Under the pieces are notes generated by a model, which saw nothing but the letters and a program-made list of their open reading frames with translations, had not been told where the DNA came from and searched no databases. This document shows positions 6,306 through 7,760 of a DNA stretch of 7,760 nt, piece after piece. The position numbers and the translations under genes were made by a program. Each line of letters opens with the position of its first letter. Position 1 is the stretch's first letter. The DNA comes from Acidobacteriota bacterium (lineage in GTDB: Bacteria; Acidobacteriota; Terriglobia; Terriglobales; Acidobacteriaceae), in the NCBI GenBank assembly GCA_021801945.1, contig JAKABE010000141.1, positions 1 through 7,760 of the forward strand. Direction: 5' to 3'.

Positions 6306-7760
6306 CTACTGCGGAGCAGGACCGCGAACCACCTGGACAAAATCATCCGGGCGCACGTACTTGGCAAATGCAGCCTTCACCTCGTCCGCCGTCAGCGCGT
6401 AGTAGCGCCTGGCCGCCAGGACCGGTTCGTTAAGCGGAAGGCCGATCACAGCGCGGCTCAGGAGCCCTCCGGCAACCGCATCTTCGCTCGACTCGCTCAA
6501 GGGAATCTGCCGCAGGAGCAAAGCCTTGGCCTGCTGGAGCTCTCTAGGGGTCACATTCTGGGAGCGCATCTGCTCGATGTCGCGCTGAATCAACGCTCTC
6601 GCCTTTGACACATTCCCCGGATTGCATCCATATTGGACGGAATAGGTGGCTCTGGTCTTGGAAGCATCCAAACTAACCCCGACGTAATAGACGTAGCCGT
6701 TCACCTGGCGCAGGTCGTGATACAAGCGCGTGGCGTAAAACCCTCCACCCAATACGTGGTTCCCCAGTTGCAATGGATAGTAGGCGGGATCGAAACGGTT
6801 GAGGTTTACCTGTTCGGAGAGCGTCACCGAATCCTGCACCCGCTGCTGGTCGGGGACGTTCACCGCGGAGGGCTTGTTGAGCGGGACCGGGGGCAACGTG
6901 GTGTTGGGCTTGGGGCCAGACGCTTTCCAACTTCCGAACCACTTCTGGATCACGGCCGAGGCTTCTTGGGGAGTGACGTCGCCGACGACCACGATGGTGG
7001 TCAGGTCGGGACGGAATGCGGAAGCATGGAACTGCTTTACATCATTCAGCGTGACTTTGCCGACGGTCTCCGGGGTGGCCTGGCGGAGCTCGGGATCGTT
7101 CTTGGGCAATAATCCCAATTGCAGGGCGCGCATGGTGCGATAGCCAGGGCTCACAAGTTGACCAGCCAGAAGCTGCTCCGTCTGCTGCTGCACAACGGTA
7201 AAGGCCTTTGTCGGCAGTGCGGGATGAAGAACGTTGTCAGCCAGCAACTGCACGCCGCGCGAGAAGTGCTCCTTCAAAACGTCCAGCGAGAAGCCGAACC
7301 CCGCGCTCTCGTTGGCGGCGATGTCGTCGAGCGCCTTTTGGAATGCCAGCCGGTTGAGCGTCTGCGTTCCATAGGAAAAGAGCCCATCCAGTACGCTGCT
7401 CATGCCTTCCAGCCCTGGCGGCGTCTCGAGATCGTTCTGGTGTTTCACTTCGCCCACGACCGTTACGGTCGGGCTGGTGGTGTCGGTCTTCACGATCAAG
7501 CGAATCCCATTGGGCAGTTTGGTGTCGGAGGCCTGGATGTAATCCGACGGGACCTTGAGCTGCGCCAGCGGACCGGCAGCCCAGGGGGGAAGCTGCACGG
7601 TCTTTTTGGGCGCTGAAGTCACTGATTCGCCGCCCCCAAATCCCTTCCCTGAAACCGGCTGGCCGTTGGGCGCCGGTTTGAGAATCGCCGTGATCGCGTT
7701 CTGGGCGGTCAGATATTCTTTGGCCACACGGTTGACGTCCGCGAGCGTCACGCGCTTGAT
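6306..7760 (-). CDS. tandem M16 family zinc-peptidase homologue, C-terminal part (N-terminus outside window)
   Basis: The reading frame is open through the right edge, and its first visible residues (IKRVTLADVNRVAKEYL) are the end of a preceding M16 C-domain. So 484 residues, the C-terminal part of a protein probably near 900 residues, are visible. After a Gly/Pro linker (about 33-65), a second M16 pair begins. One domain starts at LPNGIRLIVKTD with PPGLEGMSSVLDGLFSYGT, and one M16_C runs from LNDVKQFHASAF through VVVGDVTPQEA to the C-terminus. The zinc motif HxxEH is absent from this half. The substrate-binding Arg/Tyr pair seen in M16_C domains is kept (Arg351, Tyr358, in DLRQVNGYVYY). This is the usual division in tandem M16 enzymes: the catalytic motif should be in the unseen N-terminal half. 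Such proteins are usually exported and degrade peptides, but no signal can be checked here. The GTG at 7751 is an internal codon, not a start. Confidence 0.93.
   Translation of the reverse strand: MKRVTLADVNRVAKEYLTAQNAITAILKPAPNGQPVSGKGFGGGESVTSAPKKTVQLPPWAAGPLAQLKVPSDYIQASDTKLPNGIRLIVKTDTTSPTVTVVGEVKHQNDLETPPGLEGMSSVLDGLFSYGTQTLNRLAFQKALDDIAANESAGFGFSLDVLKEHFSRGVQLLADNVLHPALPTKAFTVVQQQTEQLLAGQLVSPGYRTMRALQLGLLPKNDPELRQATPETVGKVTLNDVKQFHASAFRPDLTTIVVVGDVTPQEASAVIQKWFGSWKASGPKPNTTLPPVPLNKPSAVNVPDQQRVQDSVTLSEQVNLNRFDPAYYPLQLGNHVLGGGFYATRLYHDLRQVNGYVYYVGVSLDASKTRATYSVQYGCNPGNVSKARALIQRDIEQMRSQNVTPRELQQAKALLLRQIPLSESSEDAVAGGLLSRAVIGLPLNEPVLAARRYYALTADEVKAAFAKYVRPDDFVQVVRGPAPQ

Noticed and set aside
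7749..7751. GTG as the start codon of the M16 protein
   Set aside because: The frame stays open to the window edge, and the residues before and after it form the end of an upstream M16 C-domain, so this is an internal valine.

Overview
This is a GC-rich chromosomal window with no plasmid, phage or IS signature. It looks like part of an Acidobacteriota genome (Terriglobia-like). The reasons are a DUF5715-type secreted protein beside a Yip1-domain membrane protein, tandem M16 peptidase architecture, and TTG/GTG starts among housekeeping genes. The taxon is inferred from protein character, because no rRNA or marker alignment could be run.

Layout. At the left edge, on the + strand, lies the 3' end of acpP (acyl carrier protein). 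Three bases later comes fabF (beta-ketoacyl-ACP synthase II), a classic fatty-acid elongation pair. fabF converges on a block of three minus-strand genes. Read 5'->3' on that strand these are aroB (3-dehydroquinate synthase, 5282-4182), a secreted coiled-coil protein with a DUF5715 / M15-like C-terminal domain (3914-2532), and a Yip1-family integral membrane protein (2321-1563). The gaps of 267 and 210 bases between these three suggest separate promoters rather than a tight operon. Divergent from aroB, on the + strand, is an unrecognised 223-residue single-pass membrane protein (5552-6223). It converges on the C-terminal part of a tandem M16 (insulinase/pitrilysin-like) zinc-peptidase homologue that runs off the right edge (7760-6306).

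Both convergent junctions (1400-1562 and 6224-6305) hold a strong hairpin with no following T tract. These are the most terminator-like elements in the window. The divergent aroB / membrane-protein intergenic region (5283-5551) holds a perfect short hairpin, a second bulged one and a plausible -10 hexamer. The 3915-4181 gap shows no convincing gene, terminator or promoter.

The genes do not form one pathway. acpP-fabF serves lipid synthesis and aroB the shikimate pathway. The other four are cell-envelope or membrane proteins, three of them poorly characterised. I see no defence system, CRISPR array, mobile element or obviously new multi-gene system. The most worthwhile leads are the possible LAS-type metallopeptidase fold in the DUF5715 protein and the uncharacterised membrane protein.
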